64,000 nucleotides of DNA from JAJDTR01 sp965220415 (lineage in GTDB: Bacteria; Poribacteria; WGA-4E; JAJDTR01). Positions 62,914 to 64,000 of this stretch are shown one piece after another. Location: assembly GCA_965220415.1 (NCBI GenBank), contig OZ244829.1, positions 1,116,001-1,180,000 on the forward strand, read 5' to 3'. A model generated the notes under the pieces. That model searched no databases. It saw only the letters and a list, made by a program, of their open reading frames with translations, and was not told where the DNA came from. Positions within the stretch are counted from its first letter, which is position 1. The number at the start of each line of letters is the position of its first letter. The translations under genes were made by a program, and so were the position numbers.

Positions 62914-63158
62914 GGGTTGGGATCAAGCGACTGAACAGGGAGCGCGATAGAGATCCTACCCAACCCTTTGCTCACGTATCAGAGACGATATCGGGCTTCT
63001 GTAAGTGGTTTCCAGAATTAACGTTTTGATGCCGAATTATGATTTTCGACTTACAATCTTCACTCAACCTGTATGGTGTGAGTCCGCCAACGCGCATTAT
63101 TCAATGGGCGAGGATCAACTGACTGGATAAGGAAGACGATAGAGATTCCTCTCGCCCC
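62914..63158 (-). repeat. Two reverse-oriented core units, each with private inverted flanks
   Basis: 62920-62956 (gatcaagcgactgaacaggg, then agcgcgatagagatc) is flanked by ggttgg/ccaacc-type arms. 63113-63150 (gatcaactgactggataagg) is flanked by gggcgagga/tcctctcgccc arms. The arms differ between copies while the cores match. Confidence 0.6.
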
Positions 63159-63341
63159 TACGATTACGGACAGTTTGGCACAAATGTCAACACTCCCTCG
63201 AAACGACCTTTTCATTCTAGGATCCGTCGGCTGTACAATCTGAATCAACTGAAACAAGCCGGCGGACTTTAACGTATGATTGGATAGCTGTCCAATACAA
63301 TATCACATACCTCACCCGCATTGCCATTTGTAATTTTCATT

Positions 63342-64000
63342 ATGGCAAGAATCCCGTCTTTTTCAAAACCTCAAATTACCGAAATACTCCATGCGAGTCG
63401 TCCAATCGCATTCCCGCTCGGGATTGTGATTGTGTTGAGTAGTCTCGTAATTGGCATTCTCGGCCAGAATGTGTTGGAAGTTTATCGAATTCTTGTTTTA
63501 AGTGCGCTTGGCAGCTTGGACGACTTCGGATACGTCCTATTTAATGCGACCCCGCTAATCTTTACGGGACTAGCCGTAACCATCGGCTTCAAGTGCGGGT
63601 TATTCAACATTGGCTGCGAGGGACAACTTTACGCGGGCGGATTTGCGGCTGCTTGGGTGGGATTTCATTTCAACCTTCCCGCGGTTATACTCATCCCCCT
63701 TTGCATCTTTGCGGCGATGGCGGCGGGTGCCGGATGGGCAGCAATTGCTGGAGTTCTCAAAGCGAAATTTGGCGTCCACGAGGTCATCAACACGATCATG
63801 ATGAACTTTATTGCGATCGCGTTGACGAGCTACTTGGTTACGGAGGTATATCAAGAAACTGGACAGATGACTCCTCAGACACCGCAAATTCATGAAACCG
63901 CGCACTTGCCCCGAATTGCAGTGTTTCTTGATTTTGTCCCAAAGAGCAACCCGCTGAACGTCACGTTTCTTCTCGCACTTATCGCCGCGCTTTTTTGCCA
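63342..64000 (+). CDS. ABC transporter permease, nucleoside/simple-sugar type, 3' end outside window
   Basis: 219 codons from an ATG at 63342 to the window edge without a stop. It has at least five hydrophobic helices. The family signature of BPD_transp_2 permeases is clear: 'ATPLIFTGLAVTIGFKCGLF' and NIGCEGQLYAGGF near 70-100, then 'LKAKFGVHEVINTIMMNFIA' near 140. This set is typical of the YufP/RnsC-like permease of BmpA-dependent nucleoside or sugar importers. The second permease should follow outside the window. No strong ribosome binding site is seen. The spacer before it is repeat-rich. Confidence 0.9.
   Translation, partial: MARIPSFSKPQITEILHASRPIAFPLGIVIVLSSLVIGILGQNVLEVYRILVLSALGSLDDFGYVLFNATPLIFTGLAVTIGFKCGLFNIGCEGQLYAGGFAAAWVGFHFNLPAVILIPLCIFAAMAAGAGWAAIAGVLKAKFGVHEVINTIMMNFIAIALTSYLVTEVYQETGQMTPQTPQIHETAHLPRIAVFLDFVPKSNPLNVTFLLALIAALFC

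Larger units (their letters stand above)
62598..63341. other. Spacer between divergent genes, repeat-rich
   Basis: 744 bp with a MITE-2 copy and two reverse-oriented core units. No gene supported. Confidence 0.5.

Overview
The window looks like a chromosomal segment of an uncultured Gram-negative-type bacterium. Coding regions are dense but separated by unusually repeat-rich spacers, and ATG, GTG and TTG starts are all used. The gene mix points to a Candidatus Poribacteria-like or related FCB/PVC-neighbour lineage: Gfo/Idh/MocA dehydrogenase, sugar-phosphate isomerase, phytanoyl-CoA dioxygenase, large secreted proteins ending in FlgD-like beta domains, several sigma-54 activators, and many dispersed short inverted-repeat elements. 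This placement is inference from gene content, not a phylogenetic result.

Layout. 1-6100: the end of a TolB-like propeller gene, the housekeeping cluster nadD-yacG-yqeK-rsfS on the minus strand (yqeK carries a 3' frameshift and a repeat element has landed before rsfS), then a Gfo/Idh/MocA oxidoreductase. 6900-11800, plus strand: a secreted glycosidase-like protein, panB, a xylose-isomerase-like protein and a MazG-like pyrophosphohydrolase. 11850-15900, minus strand: a membrane protein, secG, tpiA, gap and comF. 16400-24700: an orphan AddB-like nuclease, a hotdog-like protein, then a compact plus-strand run of M23 peptidase, YkgJ-type Cys protein, GNAT-like DUF2156 protein and thiamine pyrophosphokinase. 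24800-32050: HEAT lipoprotein, secreted Fn3 protein, M14 peptidase and PhyH, with well-formed sigma-70 promoters around 26.2 kb and 28.3 kb. 32150-34480: an NtrB/NtrC-like pair. 34950-42550, minus strand: secD-secF behind a tRNA-Arg(CCU), apt, an aminotransferase, a CbpA-type DnaJ and asd.

43100-49150 is an accessory island. It holds short membrane-anchored or exported proteins without recognised domains, most with a strong Shine-Dalgarno and several with their own hairpin terminator. It includes a recent tandem duplication of a coiled-coil gene and an IS3-family insertion that beheads one gene. 49900-62600 is a signalling region: two sigma-54 activators with PAS domains, a hybrid histidine kinase, an ABC exporter with a duplicated extracytoplasmic module, and a BtrH-N-like protein. 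Two minus-strand -24/-12 promoters, each accompanied by palindromic activator-type sites (three near 52.0 kb, two near 57.7 kb), tie this region together. The window ends inside a plus-strand sugar/nucleoside ABC permease.

The spacers carry at least four families of non-coding inverted-repeat (MITE-like) elements and about twenty copies of a roughly 35-bp core that starts and ends with GATC, often nested inside the other elements.
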